DNA from: an uncultured Collinsella sp.
GTDB lineage: Bacteria; Actinomycetota; Coriobacteriia; Coriobacteriales; Coriobacteriaceae
Assembly: GCA_947001705.1 (NCBI GenBank)
Contig: CAMQHT010000020.1
Span: forward strand, 1-40,898
Direction of reading: 5' to 3'
DNA length: 40,898 nucleotides
A program made the position numbers and the translations under genes. Below are positions 13,874 through 21,790 of this stretch, piece after piece. Position 1 is the stretch's first letter, and each line of letters opens with the position of its first letter. The notes beneath the pieces were generated by a model. That model searched no databases, had not been told where the DNA came from, and saw only the letters and a program-made list of their open reading frames with translations.

Positions 13874-15538
13874 GAGCGCCTGGGTCGAAGCGTCCTGCTC
13901 GGCCTTGGCGGCGTCGTCGTGGAAAGCCGGGGTGATCTGCTTGGCAAGCTGCTTGCCCAGCTCGACGCCCCATTGGTCGTAGGAGTCGATGCCCCAGACC
14001 GTGCCCTCGACAAACGTGATGTGCTCGTACAGGGCGATGAGCTCGCCGAGTGCGAACGGGGTCAACGTGTCGCCAAAGATCGAGGTCGTCGGACGGTTGC
14101 CCTCAAAGCAGCGGGCCGGGACGATCTGCTCGGGCGTGCCCTCGGCGCGCACCTCATCGGCCGTCTTACCAAAGGCGAGCGCCTTGGTCTGGGCCAGGAA
14201 GTTGCCCAGGAACAGCTCGTGCACGTCCTGGCCGCTGTCGGTCGCAGGGTTGGCGGTATTGGCGAAGGCAATGAAATCGGCCGGGACCACCACGGTACCC
14301 TGGTGCAGCAGCTGGTAGAAGGCGTGCTGACCGTTGGTGCCGGGCTCGCCCCAGAAGATCTCACCGGTGTCGGAGGTCACGGCGCTGCCGTCCCAGCGGA
14401 CGTGCTTGCCGTTGGACTCCATGGTGAGCTGCTGCAGGTAGGCCGGGAAACGGTGCAGATACTGGCAGTACGGCAGCACGGCGTGGCTCTTGGAGCCGAA
14501 GAAGTTGACGTACCAGACGTTGAACAGGCCCATCAGCGCGACGGCGTTGCTCTCGAGCGGCGTGTTGCAGAAGTACTCGTCGATGGCATGGAAGCCCTCG
14601 AGGAACTGCTGGAAGCGCTCGGGGCCGAGCACGACGATCAGCGACAGGCCCACGGCGGAGTCGACGGAGTAGCGGCCGCCGACCCAGTTCCAGAAGCCGA
14701 AGGCGTTGGCGGGATCGATACCGAAGGCCTCAACCTTCTCGAGTGCGGTGGAAACGGCGACGAAGTGCTTTGCCACGGCCTCGGCGTTCTGCTCATCGGA
14801 GCCGTCGATGGCGCCCTGAGCCTTGAGCTGCTCGAGCATCCAGGTCTTGACCTCGCGGGCGTTGGTGAGGGTCTCGAGCGTGGTGAAGGTCTTGGAGACG
14901 ATGATTACGAGCGTGGTCTCGGGATCCAGGCCCTTGAGCTTCTCGGCCTGGTCGTTGGGGTCGATGTTGGAGATGTAGCGGCAGTCGATACCGGCGTCGG
15001 CATAGGGACGCAGGGCCTCGTAGGCCATGACCGGGCCCAGGTCGGAGCCGCCGATGCCGATGGACACCAGATGCTCGATCTTCTTGCCGGTAACGCCCTT
15101 CCACTCACCGGAGCGCACGCGCTCGGCGAAGGCATACATGCGGTCGAGGACCTCGTGCACGTCGGCGACGACGTCCTGGCCGTCGACGATGAGCTGGCCC
15201 TTCTCGCTTGCCGGGCGGCGCAGCGCGGTGTGCAGGACAGCGCGGTCCTCGGTAGTGTTGATGTGCTCGCCAGAGAACATGGCGTCGCGGCGCTCCTCGA
15301 GCTTCACCTCGCGGGCAAGATCGCACAGCAGCTTGACGGTCTCATCGGTCACCAGGTTCTTCGACAGATCGAAGTGCAGGTCACCGGCGTCAAAGCTCAG
15401 CTTGTTCACGCGGTCGGCGTCAGCAGCGAACCAGGCCTTGAGGTCGATACCTTCGGCCTCGAGCTTCTCCTGATGAGCCTCGAGCGCCTTCCAAGCGGCA
15501 GTCGACGTAGCATCGATAGGTGCGGCAACAGTTGCCAT
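13844..15538 (-). CDS. pgi: Glucose-6-phosphate isomerase
   Basis: 564 residues, full-length PGI. Signature segments: SIGIGGSDLGPVMAYEAL (phosphate-binding), SKTFTTLETLTNAR, NWVGGRYSVDSAVGLS, the active-site region EYFCNTPLESNAVALMGL, HRFPAYLQQLTMESNGK and FVEGTVWGIDSYDQWGVELG near the C-terminus. It interconverts glucose 6-phosphate and fructose 6-phosphate in glycolysis, and here would also consume glucose 6-phosphate released by the FrlB-like deglycase. The ATG at 15538 has GAGGAGG five bases upstream. Its last codons form half of the direct repeat that brackets the ClpP/VirD4 cassette, so the gene end looks like an integration target that was restored on insertion. Confidence 0.97.
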   Translation of the reverse strand: MATVAAPIDATSTAAWKALEAHQEKLEAEGIDLKAWFAADADRVNKLSFDAGDLHFDLSKNLVTDETVKLLCDLAREVKLEERRDAMFSGEHINTTEDRAVLHTALRRPASEKGQLIVDGQDVVADVHEVLDRMYAFAERVRSGEWKGVTGKKIEHLVSIGIGGSDLGPVMAYEALRPYADAGIDCRYISNIDPNDQAEKLKGLDPETTLVIIVSKTFTTLETLTNAREVKTWMLEQLKAQGAIDGSDEQNAEAVAKHFVAVSTALEKVEAFGIDPANAFGFWNWVGGRYSVDSAVGLSLIVVLGPERFQQFLEGFHAIDEYFCNTPLESNAVALMGLFNVWYVNFFGSKSHAVLPYCQYLHRFPAYLQQLTMESNGKHVRWDGSAVTSDTGEIFWGEPGTNGQHAFYQLLHQGTVVVPADFIAFANTANPATDSGQDVHELFLGNFLAQTKALAFGKTADEVRAEGTPEQIVPARCFEGNRPTTSIFGDTLTPFALGELIALYEHITFVEGTVWGIDSYDQWGVELGKQLAKQITPAFHDDAAKAEQDASTQALIEFYRAHRK

Positions 15539-15663
15539 AGAGTCCTCCTCAGCATACGGGCGCACGCCTCCATGCGCCCGGACATTCAGATGCCACTATT
15601 CTAGCGCAGGTCAAGACTACAATCAGCGAGCGTTGCCAATCGGCCCCCAAACGGCAACCGATT

Positions 15664-15727
15664 AAAAAGGGACAGGCTTATTTTGGCAGGTCAAACGCTT
15701 TACCAACCAAAAATAACCCGTCCTTTT
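15664..15727. repeat. REP-like imperfect inverted repeat
   Basis: The left arm AAAAGGGACAGGCTTATTTT begins at about 15665; the right arm (15707-15727) is its near complement (CCAAAAATAACCCGTCCTTT...). A half copy, AAAAAGGGACAGATTTTGAC, occurs at about 16395-16414. GGGACAG hairpins of this style occur as dispersed repeats in many genomes. No transposase is near. Confidence 0.5.
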
Positions 15728-15737
15728 ATGGCAAATA

Positions 15738-16262
15738 TTAGGCCGCGGCGCAGATGCTACCGAGCAACTCACGCAGAGGAGACCCGATGCCCTCCAGCAG
15801 TTCGGGCGCGATAATGGCAAAAACGGGAACCTCACCGGTGCCCACGACAGCAGGCGCCTTGCCCTCCGAGAGAATGCATCCATAAGGGACAAAACCGTCT
15901 TCGCCGGCATCGAGCGCCGCCATGCGACGCGCGAGCTCGCGCGCAAAGCCAGCAGTATCGGCATCGCCAATCGCCAGGACAAAGTCCACGCCCTCATCGG
16001 TTGCCAGGGCTACGGCCTCATCGACCAAATCGTCTCCCCCGTCGCCCCCGGCCGAACCGCAACGAAAGAGTACGCGTTCGAGCAGGGCACGATCGAGCGA
16101 GCCCAGCGCCGCCGAAACGAGCTCATCGCGCGTGTGCTTGTCGCCTCCCAGCACGACCAGTGCCTTGGTGCCGCCATAGTGGGCAACCAATCGCCCGCAC
16201 CAGCGAGCCACATCCCCATCCGCAACCAAGCGCGTCGGCATACCAAACCCATAGTTGACCAT
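15738..16262 (-). CDS. Reduced iron-containing alcohol dehydrogenase-like protein
   Basis: 174 residues. It resembles the N-terminal nucleotide-binding half of Fe-ADHs: an MVNYGFGMPTRLV start (family start F.NPT.I.FG), GGTKALVVLGGDKH, and VDFVLAIGDADTAGFAREL, where the family has D.I.A.GGGS..D.AK. Here the GGGS loop and Lys are lost, and the metal-binding C-terminal domain is missing (Fe-ADHs are about 380 residues). The start at ATG 16262 is preferred because it aligns with family N-termini and has GTGGGGAT upstream; a start 17 codons earlier is possible. The frame is intact, so it may be a retained ligand-binding or structural protein rather than an enzyme, or an old remnant. It stands alone between pgi and the polymerase gene. 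Confidence 0.55.
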   Translation of the reverse strand: MVNYGFGMPTRLVADGDVARWCGRLVAHYGGTKALVVLGGDKHTRDELVSAALGSLDRALLERVLFRCGSAGGDGGDDLVDEAVALATDEGVDFVLAIGDADTAGFARELARRMAALDAGEDGFVPYGCILSEGKAPAVVGTGEVPVFAIIAPELLEGIGSPLRELLGSICAAA

Positions 16263-16441
16263 TATCCCCACAACCCTTCCGTGCTTTATGGTGGTATCGA
16301 TCGTTAGGCTCATGCTACGAAGCGAGCTTTTCCGAGCTGTTTCGCGCTCTTTAGGGCTGCGTTAAAACCCCGATGAAGCCGCACGACCATACTTGCCAAA
16401 AAGGGACAGATTTTGACGGTGTCCGTGCAAGCGGGTATTAT

Positions 16442-16472
16442 CGAACAGGTATTCGATAAGAACATGTGTTTG
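16442..16472. promoter_or_regulatory. Two tandem LexA (SOS) boxes
   Basis: Box 1 CGAACAGGTATTCG (16442-16455) and box 2 AGAACATGTGTTTG (16459-16472), centres 17 bases apart. Both fit the Gram-positive SOS consensus CGAAC-N4-GTTCG with one mismatch in box 1 and end mismatches in box 2. They lie just upstream of a Y-family polymerase gene, the classic SOS target. Confidence 0.75.
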
Positions 16473-16486
16473 ATGAAAGGGCACGG

Positions 16487-17992
16487 ATGGCGCACGAGCA
16501 GCACACCTATATCTGCATCGACCTCAAGACGTTTTATGCCAGCGTCGAGTGCGTCGATCGTGGGCTCGATCCGCTCACCACCAACCTGGTCGTTGCCGAC
16601 GAATCGCGCGGGCGCACGACCATCTGCCTCGCCATCACACAGGCTATGAAGGACTTAGGGATTCACAACCGCTGCCGCCTATTTGAGATTCCCGATGGCA
16701 TCGACTACATCACGGCCGTACCGCGCATGCAGCATTACATGGAGGTGTCGGCGAAAATCTACGGTATCTATCTGGAATACGTCAGCCCCCAGGACGTGCA
16801 CGTCTACTCCATCGATGAGTGCTTTATCGACGTGACGCCCTATCTGGACCTCTATCACACAGATGCGGAAGGGTTCGCCTGCACGCTGCGCGACGAGGTC
16901 CTGGCGCGCACCGGCATCACGGCGACGGTCGGCATCGGCCCCAACCTATTCCAGGCCAAGGTGGCGCTCGATATCACCGCCAAGCACGTGCCCAGCCGCA
17001 TCGGCATACTCGACGATGAGACCTTTCGCAAGGAAATCTGGCCCCATCGTCCCATCACCGATATCTGGGGCATCGGCCCCGGCGTGGCAGCACGACTCGA
17101 AAAATACGGCGTCTACGATCTGATGGGCGTCGCGGCGCTCGACGAAAACCTGCTTTACGACGAGCTCGGCGTCAATGCCGAGTATCTCATCGACCACGCC
17201 TTCGGACGCGAGCCGACAACCATCGCCGATATCCAAGCCTATCGCCCGCAAGCAACTTCGACCACCACAGGACAGGTGCTCTCGAAGGGCTATGCCTACG
17301 AGCAGGCCTACACCGTCTTGCGCGAGATGGTCGACAACGCCGTGTTGGACTTGATCGATAAGCACGTGGTCTGCGACAGCATCTCGCTCTTTGTGGGCTA
17401 CGCGAGCGAGCGCGCCGACATACGCAGGCTTGATGCCAGCGGTACTGCACAATATGTGGACGGATGCGGACACCTGCGCTCGAGTACGTCGAGCATCGAA
17501 CCCACCGCAACCGCCGGCCCCGAGCTCGCGCCCCGTGCTCCCAAGCCCGTCCAGCGCGATGACGAACGGCGCCGCCTGGTGCGCGAAGCGCAGGCAATCG
17601 ATGGCATCTTTGTGGGAGAGCATGGTGGCAAACCGCGTGGTGGCTATGCCGCGCTCTTTGCGCACTCCAACGCCTCGCGCAAGCTGCCCGAGCGTACCAA
17701 TTCGTTTAAGAAGATCATGGGCTATTTCGATGAGCTCTGGGCGCAGACTGTCGATCCCAAACGACCGGTCAAGCGCATCAACCTGGGCTTTAGCAATCTT
17801 GTGCCCGAGGAATTTGCCACCATCGATCTGTTCAGCGATATCGAGGCCGATGAGCGCGAGCGCGACCTGGCGCGCGCCGTCCTGGCCGTGAAAGGCAAGT
17901 ACGGCAAGAACGCGCTCGTCAAGGGATTAAGCTTTACCGCCGGCGCCACCGCGCGCGAGCGCAACGATCAAGTTGGAGGACACCGTGCCTAA
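16487..17992 (+). CDS. Y-family DNA polymerase (UmuC/UvrX-like)
   Basis: 501 residues. Catalytic carboxylates are in YICIDLKTFYASVEC (Asp12) and VYSIDECFIDV. The fingers/thumb region includes TATVGIGPNLFQAKVALD, then a helix-hairpin-helix ITDIWGIGPGVAARLEKYGV. A little-finger domain follows, with an inserted low-complexity linker rich in Ser, Thr, Ala and Pro (about residues 325-355). This is the UvrX/YqjW group of error-prone translesion polymerases. I take the ATG at 16487 (AAAGGG upstream); a GTG 7 codons earlier lies inside the second LexA box. The stop overlaps the start of the YolD gene by 8 bases, so the two are co-expressed as in Bacillus YqjW-YqjX. SOS induction is expected from the tandem boxes. 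Confidence 0.92.
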   Translation: MAHEQHTYICIDLKTFYASVECVDRGLDPLTTNLVVADESRGRTTICLAITQAMKDLGIHNRCRLFEIPDGIDYITAVPRMQHYMEVSAKIYGIYLEYVSPQDVHVYSIDECFIDVTPYLDLYHTDAEGFACTLRDEVLARTGITATVGIGPNLFQAKVALDITAKHVPSRIGILDDETFRKEIWPHRPITDIWGIGPGVAARLEKYGVYDLMGVAALDENLLYDELGVNAEYLIDHAFGREPTTIADIQAYRPQATSTTTGQVLSKGYAYEQAYTVLREMVDNAVLDLIDKHVVCDSISLFVGYASERADIRRLDASGTAQYVDGCGHLRSSTSSIEPTATAGPELAPRAPKPVQRDDERRRLVREAQAIDGIFVGEHGGKPRGGYAALFAHSNASRKLPERTNSFKKIMGYFDELWAQTVDPKRPVKRINLGFSNLVPEEFATIDLFSDIEADERERDLARAVLAVKGKYGKNALVKGLSFTAGATARERNDQVGGHRA

Positions 17993-18410
17993 ACCCAAAC
18001 AACAGCCCATGCGCCCGCCGACCGCCTTCGAGCGCCTGGCGGACCCCGAGGGCAGACGCCGCGCAGCCGACCCCAACCTCACTGCCAACGGTGCCGTGCG
18101 CGCCAACCGCGCCGCACAGTTTATGCCCTTTGCCGCCCTCACGGGATACTACGAACTCGTGCGCAAGCAGGAAATCACCGTCGAGCAAAAACGTGAGCTC
18201 ACGGAAGAAAAAGCCCTCGAGCTTTCGCAAAAGCTCGAGGGCCTCAAACGCGGCGACTTGGTGCGCGTCACCTATTACGATACGTACGGCTATCGTAGCC
18301 GCACGGGCATTCTCGACGAAGCGTTACCCGCATTCAAGCTGCTCAAACTCAGGGATATCGCCATCAACTTCGACGATATCCAGGACATTGAGCTACGCGG
18401 ACGAGCCTAG
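17985..18410 (+). CDS. YolD-like protein, partner of the Y-family polymerase
   Basis: 141 residues. N-terminal basic tail, then a conserved RANRAAQFMPFAALTGYYEL segment and the YolD-like domain with RVTYYDTYGYRSRTGILDE and a C-terminal beta strand INFDDIQDIELRG. YolD-like proteins are structurally related to UmuD-type accessory factors and are regularly coded beside UvrX-type polymerases. The GTG start at 17985 follows GGAGGA by four bases; a TTG four codons upstream overlaps that site. The gene ends convergently, overlapping the stop of the minus-strand surface protein by four bases, with no room for a terminator between them. Confidence 0.88.
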   Translation: MPKPKQQPMRPPTAFERLADPEGRRRAADPNLTANGAVRANRAAQFMPFAALTGYYELVRKQEITVEQKRELTEEKALELSQKLEGLKRGDLVRVTYYDTYGYRSRTGILDEALPAFKLLKLRDIAINFDDIQDIELRGRA

Positions 18411-20959
18411 CGACGAGAACGCTTGCGCAAGACGAGAGCAATGCCAAGCACTGCGGCAGCTGCAACCAGCAATCCCAAGACCAGCGTGAGGGTCGAGTCG
18501 CCAGCGCGAGGCAGCGAGCCGTCCTTCGGAGTCTTCTTAGCGGTCGTCGTGACGGTGGTCGTGGTGCTGCTCGACTGGTCGTTGCCACCCGTCTGGCTGC
18601 CGCCAGGCTGATCGCCGCCACCCGGCTGCGAAGGATCGGTGGGTTCCGTCGGATCCGGAGTACCGGGATCAACCGGATTCTCCGAATTCTCCTTGCGCTG
18701 GATCCAGACCTGGCAACCATAGAACGGGTTGGCGGTACCAAGGCACAGACCCTGGTTGGTCACCGCAAAGGTGCGCAGACCATGGTTATACGGATCGTTA
18801 AAGCCATTGGTCGTCAGCGTCGTAAAGTTCACGCCGTCCTCGGTCACATACATATCAAAGCCGCGCTCGGCATCGCGCAGGTAACACATGCACGTAAGGA
18901 CACTCTGCAACTTCTTGAGATTCTCCTCGCTCAGCAGCTTATCGAGCGCATCCTGAATATCGCTCGGCAGCTCGGTGCCATAGGCATCCTCGTACTGCTG
19001 CTTAAGGCTCTCATAGCTATCGAGCATGTCCTGATACTGGTCGGCAAAGGACTTGAAGTACGCGATCTCGCCATCGATCTTCTGGACATAAGCGGCGTCG
19101 TCCTCAAAGTCCTGGGACATCGTCGCGGCCTGATCGCAAAGACCGCCCGCGGCATCCTCCAGCGCATCGCTCAGATCGCCAAAGCCCTTAGCAACCTCGG
19201 TCTTCTCGTCATCGACATCGACGGCCTTGTTTGAATCATCAACCTCAGCAGCTTCGTTCGAATCATCGACCTCGACGGCCTCGTTTGAATCATCGTCCGC
19301 AAGCGTGTTCACGGGAACGATGGGGTCGTCAGGCGATTTCTTGTCGAGCAGGTGATCGAGCAGGTCCCTAAGGCGCTGAACCTGAGAGTCCCACTCCTCG
19401 GGCGTCATATCGATAATGTCGCCATTGGAGAACTGGCCGATCGGCTCAAGCAGGCTCGCGGTATCAAAGGTACCGATATACAGCTTGCCGTCGAACTTCT
19501 GCATGCGCCAAATGTACTGGTTCTCGTTTCGGCCAAAGCCCGAAGTCAGGCCGGAAATACCGCCCTCGGGGAACATGTCGGTGCGATCGCCAACGACGAG
19601 CTCCATGTTCTCGTCCTTGTCCATGCGATAGATGTTAACCGACTGCTCAAGATTGGCATTCACAAACGAGCAGTCAACGCCACCCATGCTGCTCTTGCCG
19701 CCCTCTTCGGTGTTGGATTTGTTGAACAGGATGCGCTCGAGGGCAATCTCCTCGTCGTTGTATTCACCGATATAGAGGTAGTCGTTGTAGACGATGAGGT
19801 TGGCAGCGCCAGAACGGGTACGGGCAGGATCGATGCCAAAGCAGTACTTTGCACCGTCCGTCTTCTGATCGCCGACAATGGGAGTCCACGAATAGCTGCC
19901 GTCGGCATTCTTGTCGCCACGGACCATGGCAAACGACTGCATGGAATTATCATCGGGAGCGTTCTCGGGCGTACCGGTGCAGATGGTCGCATAGAGATGG
20001 CCATTGTACGAGACCATATCCCAAATGGCGCCGCCGTAGATGCTGTCCTGATAGCGAATCGCCGGATAGCCAAACAGCGTCTCCGAGTTGGCAATCTCGG
20101 TGAAGCTGTCCTGGCCCTTCGAGGGGTCAGACGACGTCAGGATTGTCGACACAAAATTACCGTTCGCGTCTTTACCCACATTACTGATGACGAGCTGGCC
20201 ATCATGGACGCACATGCCGCGGATACCGGTAGAAATGCCCTGCTTGTAGGCAGCACCGTAATCCTGCATGCTCGAAAGGCCCTGATAGACAACTTTGTAC
20301 TCATCCGTCTTAGGATCGATCTCGTATACAGCAGGCAGGCCGCCTTTGCCGTCATTGGTCCTGACGCTGCCGCAGAAATAGAGCTTACCCTTATAGCTCA
20401 CGGCATTGCGGAACAAAGGAGCGACGCCGTTGAGCGATTCAGAGAGTAGCAGCTTGGTCTCACCGGTCTTGGTATTGATCTTGACCAAGATGCCGCCGCT
20501 GTCCTTGTCGGCCGTGCCGTCCTCCTTCTGCTGTCCATAGAAGAAGGTACCGTTAAACATGGCCTCCAGCGTCAGGCGCATGGTTTCGACATCAAAGGAA
20601 TCGCCCAGCGTGCTGTTCATGAGCGTCAGCGTGTTGCCCATCGCCGCATAGCAGGTGCCCACATAAAGCCAGTCACCATAGCTCGCAGCCGCCCAAGTGT
20701 AGCTCTGGCCGCGATCGCCTTCGTTGTTGGCCGTATTACCATCGGCGCCCGGAACGGCAACGGCACCGTTACCCTGGTAGTCGACGATGCCATCCGGCTG
20801 CGACGTTCCTACCGTAGGATGCGAGAGCTTCTCAAAGGAATACCCATTTCCCGCATTGTAGGTAACGGCACCCGATGCGTCTTCGGCGTGCGCCGGCAGC
20901 GGCGATACCAAGATAGCGGCAAGCGCTGCCACCAAGCCAAGTGTTCCCACTCGTCTCAT
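18407..20959 (-). CDS. Large sortase-anchored surface protein
   Basis: 850 residues. Signal peptide MRRVGTLGLVAALAAILV... ending near PAHA (about residue 25). A long ectodomain follows with repeated WLYVGT, YKGKLYFCGS, YNGHLYATICTG and DYLYIGEYN strands, suggesting a beta-propeller or similar repeat fold. An acidic tandem repeat and a helical coiled region (about 555-680) come next, then a Pro/Gly/Thr-rich spacer and a cell-wall sorting signal: LPRAG, a hydrophobic helix and the tail KRSRR. LPRAG departs from LPxTG at the Thr, pointing to a sortase variant or weak anchoring. There is no sortase gene in the window. The ectodomain function is unknown; adhesion or ligand binding is possible. Confidence 0.88.
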   Translation of the reverse strand: MRRVGTLGLVAALAAILVSPLPAHAEDASGAVTYNAGNGYSFEKLSHPTVGTSQPDGIVDYQGNGAVAVPGADGNTANNEGDRGQSYTWAAASYGDWLYVGTCYAAMGNTLTLMNSTLGDSFDVETMRLTLEAMFNGTFFYGQQKEDGTADKDSGGILVKINTKTGETKLLLSESLNGVAPLFRNAVSYKGKLYFCGSVRTNDGKGGLPAVYEIDPKTDEYKVVYQGLSSMQDYGAAYKQGISTGIRGMCVHDGQLVISNVGKDANGNFVSTILTSSDPSKGQDSFTEIANSETLFGYPAIRYQDSIYGGAIWDMVSYNGHLYATICTGTPENAPDDNSMQSFAMVRGDKNADGSYSWTPIVGDQKTDGAKYCFGIDPARTRSGAANLIVYNDYLYIGEYNDEEIALERILFNKSNTEEGGKSSMGGVDCSFVNANLEQSVNIYRMDKDENMELVVGDRTDMFPEGGISGLTSGFGRNENQYIWRMQKFDGKLYIGTFDTASLLEPIGQFSNGDIIDMTPEEWDSQVQRLRDLLDHLLDKKSPDDPIVPVNTLADDDSNEAVEVDDSNEAAEVDDSNKAVDVDDEKTEVAKGFGDLSDALEDAAGGLCDQAATMSQDFEDDAAYVQKIDGEIAYFKSFADQYQDMLDSYESLKQQYEDAYGTELPSDIQDALDKLLSEENLKKLQSVLTCMCYLRDAERGFDMYVTEDGVNFTTLTTNGFNDPYNHGLRTFAVTNQGLCLGTANPFYGCQVWIQRKENSENPVDPGTPDPTEPTDPSQPGGGDQPGGSQTGGNDQSSSTTTTVTTTAKKTPKDGSLPRAGDSTLTLVLGLLVAAAAVLGIALVLRKRSRR
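19211..19291 (-). repeat. Three 27-bp tandem repeats in the surface protein
   Basis: Units at 19211-19237, 19238-19264 and 19265-19291 encode nine-residue repeats of the type DDSNEAVEV. Copy number could vary by slippage, changing the acidic stalk length. Confidence 0.85.
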
Positions 20960-21049
20960 AAGGTTATAGCCTCCCCTGTCCTAAAGCCCAGTTTTAGCAT
21001 TCTTCATTTCTGTCCACGGTTAATTGCAATCTGAGCACAGCAATAATCA

Positions 21050-21065
21050 GTGTATAAATATACAC
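21050..21065. promoter_or_regulatory. AT-rich palindrome upstream of the surface protein gene
   Basis: GTGTAT and ATACAC with AAAT between. It lies about 90 bases before the surface protein start in an AT-rich stretch that likely holds its promoter. The rest of 20960-21231 shows no gene. Confidence 0.3.
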
Positions 21066-21231
21066 CTGTAATTTTTTGGACGGGTTCATAGATGCTCGAT
21101 TGGTAGCGAATTCCGCGCAAACCGTCACCAAACTCCACTTTTGCCGCATCTAAAGGTTATTTTTGCGCAAATTTTTGGATGCCGATAGTCACAATGGGCA
21201 GGAGGCTGGTACCCACCGGAGAGGGCAACGC

Positions 21232-21615
21232 CTACATTTTCATAACGTAATAGCCCGCACCCCTCACTGCCGTCTCGAGTGTGTCGCGATCAACCGGGCG
21301 CTTCGAGCGCACGCGTGCCGTGTGGTCCGCATACGTCACCGTTGCCCACACGCCATCCAGCGCATTGAGGGCATTGGCTACGTTCTGAGCGCAGCCGTCA
21401 CAGCTCATGCCGCCGATGAGCAGCTCATCGCTATAGGGATAGTGTGACGCATCGGTATCCACCACAACAACCTTTTTGGCCTTCTTGCCGCTCGTACCAT
21501 CGCTGCAGCAACTCTTCCCGTGTGTCGAAGCGGCAATGCGACGCAGCCCAAAAAACATGCCGACGGCAATGACGGCCAGCACGATGAGATTCGCAGGGTT
21601 GAGCAAGTCTTCCAT
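21232..21615 (-). CDS. Small membrane protein with heavy-metal-associated (HMA) domain
   Basis: 127 residues. One membrane helix near the N-terminus (LIVLAVIAVGMFFGL, about 9-24), a Cys-containing linker (GKSCCSDG), then an HMA domain of about 65 residues with the metal-binding motif GMSCDGC, and secondary features YADHTARVR and AAVRGAGYYV typical of CopZ-like domains. The protein would bind Cu(I) or a similar ion at the membrane, as a tethered chaperone or sensor. The ATG at 21615 has AAAGGGG upstream. A CsoR-like operator 30-47 bases upstream suggests copper-responsive control. No copper ATPase adjoins it, which is unusual for an HMA protein of this size. Confidence 0.85.
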   Translation of the reverse strand: MEDLLNPANLIVLAVIAVGMFFGLRRIAASTHGKSCCSDGTSGKKAKKVVVVDTDASHYPYSDELLIGGMSCDGCAQNVANALNALDGVWATVTYADHTARVRSKRPVDRDTLETAVRGAGYYVMKM

Positions 21616-21645
21616 GCGATCCCCTTTCTCCAAACTCTTATACCT

Positions 21646-21662
21646 ATACCCCCATGGGGTGT
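21646..21662. promoter_or_regulatory. CsoR-like copper operator
   Basis: ATACCCCCATGGGGTGT is a GC-tract pseudo-palindrome flanked by AT, the form bound by CsoR-type copper repressors. It sits directly upstream of the HMA gene. No csoR gene is in the window. Confidence 0.6.
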
Positions 21663-21724
21663 CCCCATCTTAACCCAAAATCATGTCTGTTCGGTCAATT
21701 AGTTTCCCTCTTCAAACTTTTTTG

Positions 21725-21771
21725 TTGACCATGGCTTACTTTCGTGTATAAGTTTTCCTAGGCTAACAGTT
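21725..21771 (+). promoter_or_regulatory. Promoter with overlapping DtxR/IdeR-like iron box
   Basis: TTGACC (21725-21730) and TATAAG (21747-21752) are 16 bases apart. Next to the -10, TTTTCCTAGGCTAACAGTT (21753-21771) matches the right half and centre of the DtxR consensus (TAGGCTAAC). The placement would block transcription of the DUF3793-flavodoxin unit when iron is plentiful. Confidence 0.5.
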
Positions 21772-21790
21772 TAGATCCGTAAGGAGCGCC

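Noticed and set aside
16466..16486. GTG at 16466 as start of the Y-family polymerase
   Set aside because: It lies inside the second LexA box and lacks a ribosome site; the ATG at 16487 has AAAGGG in place.
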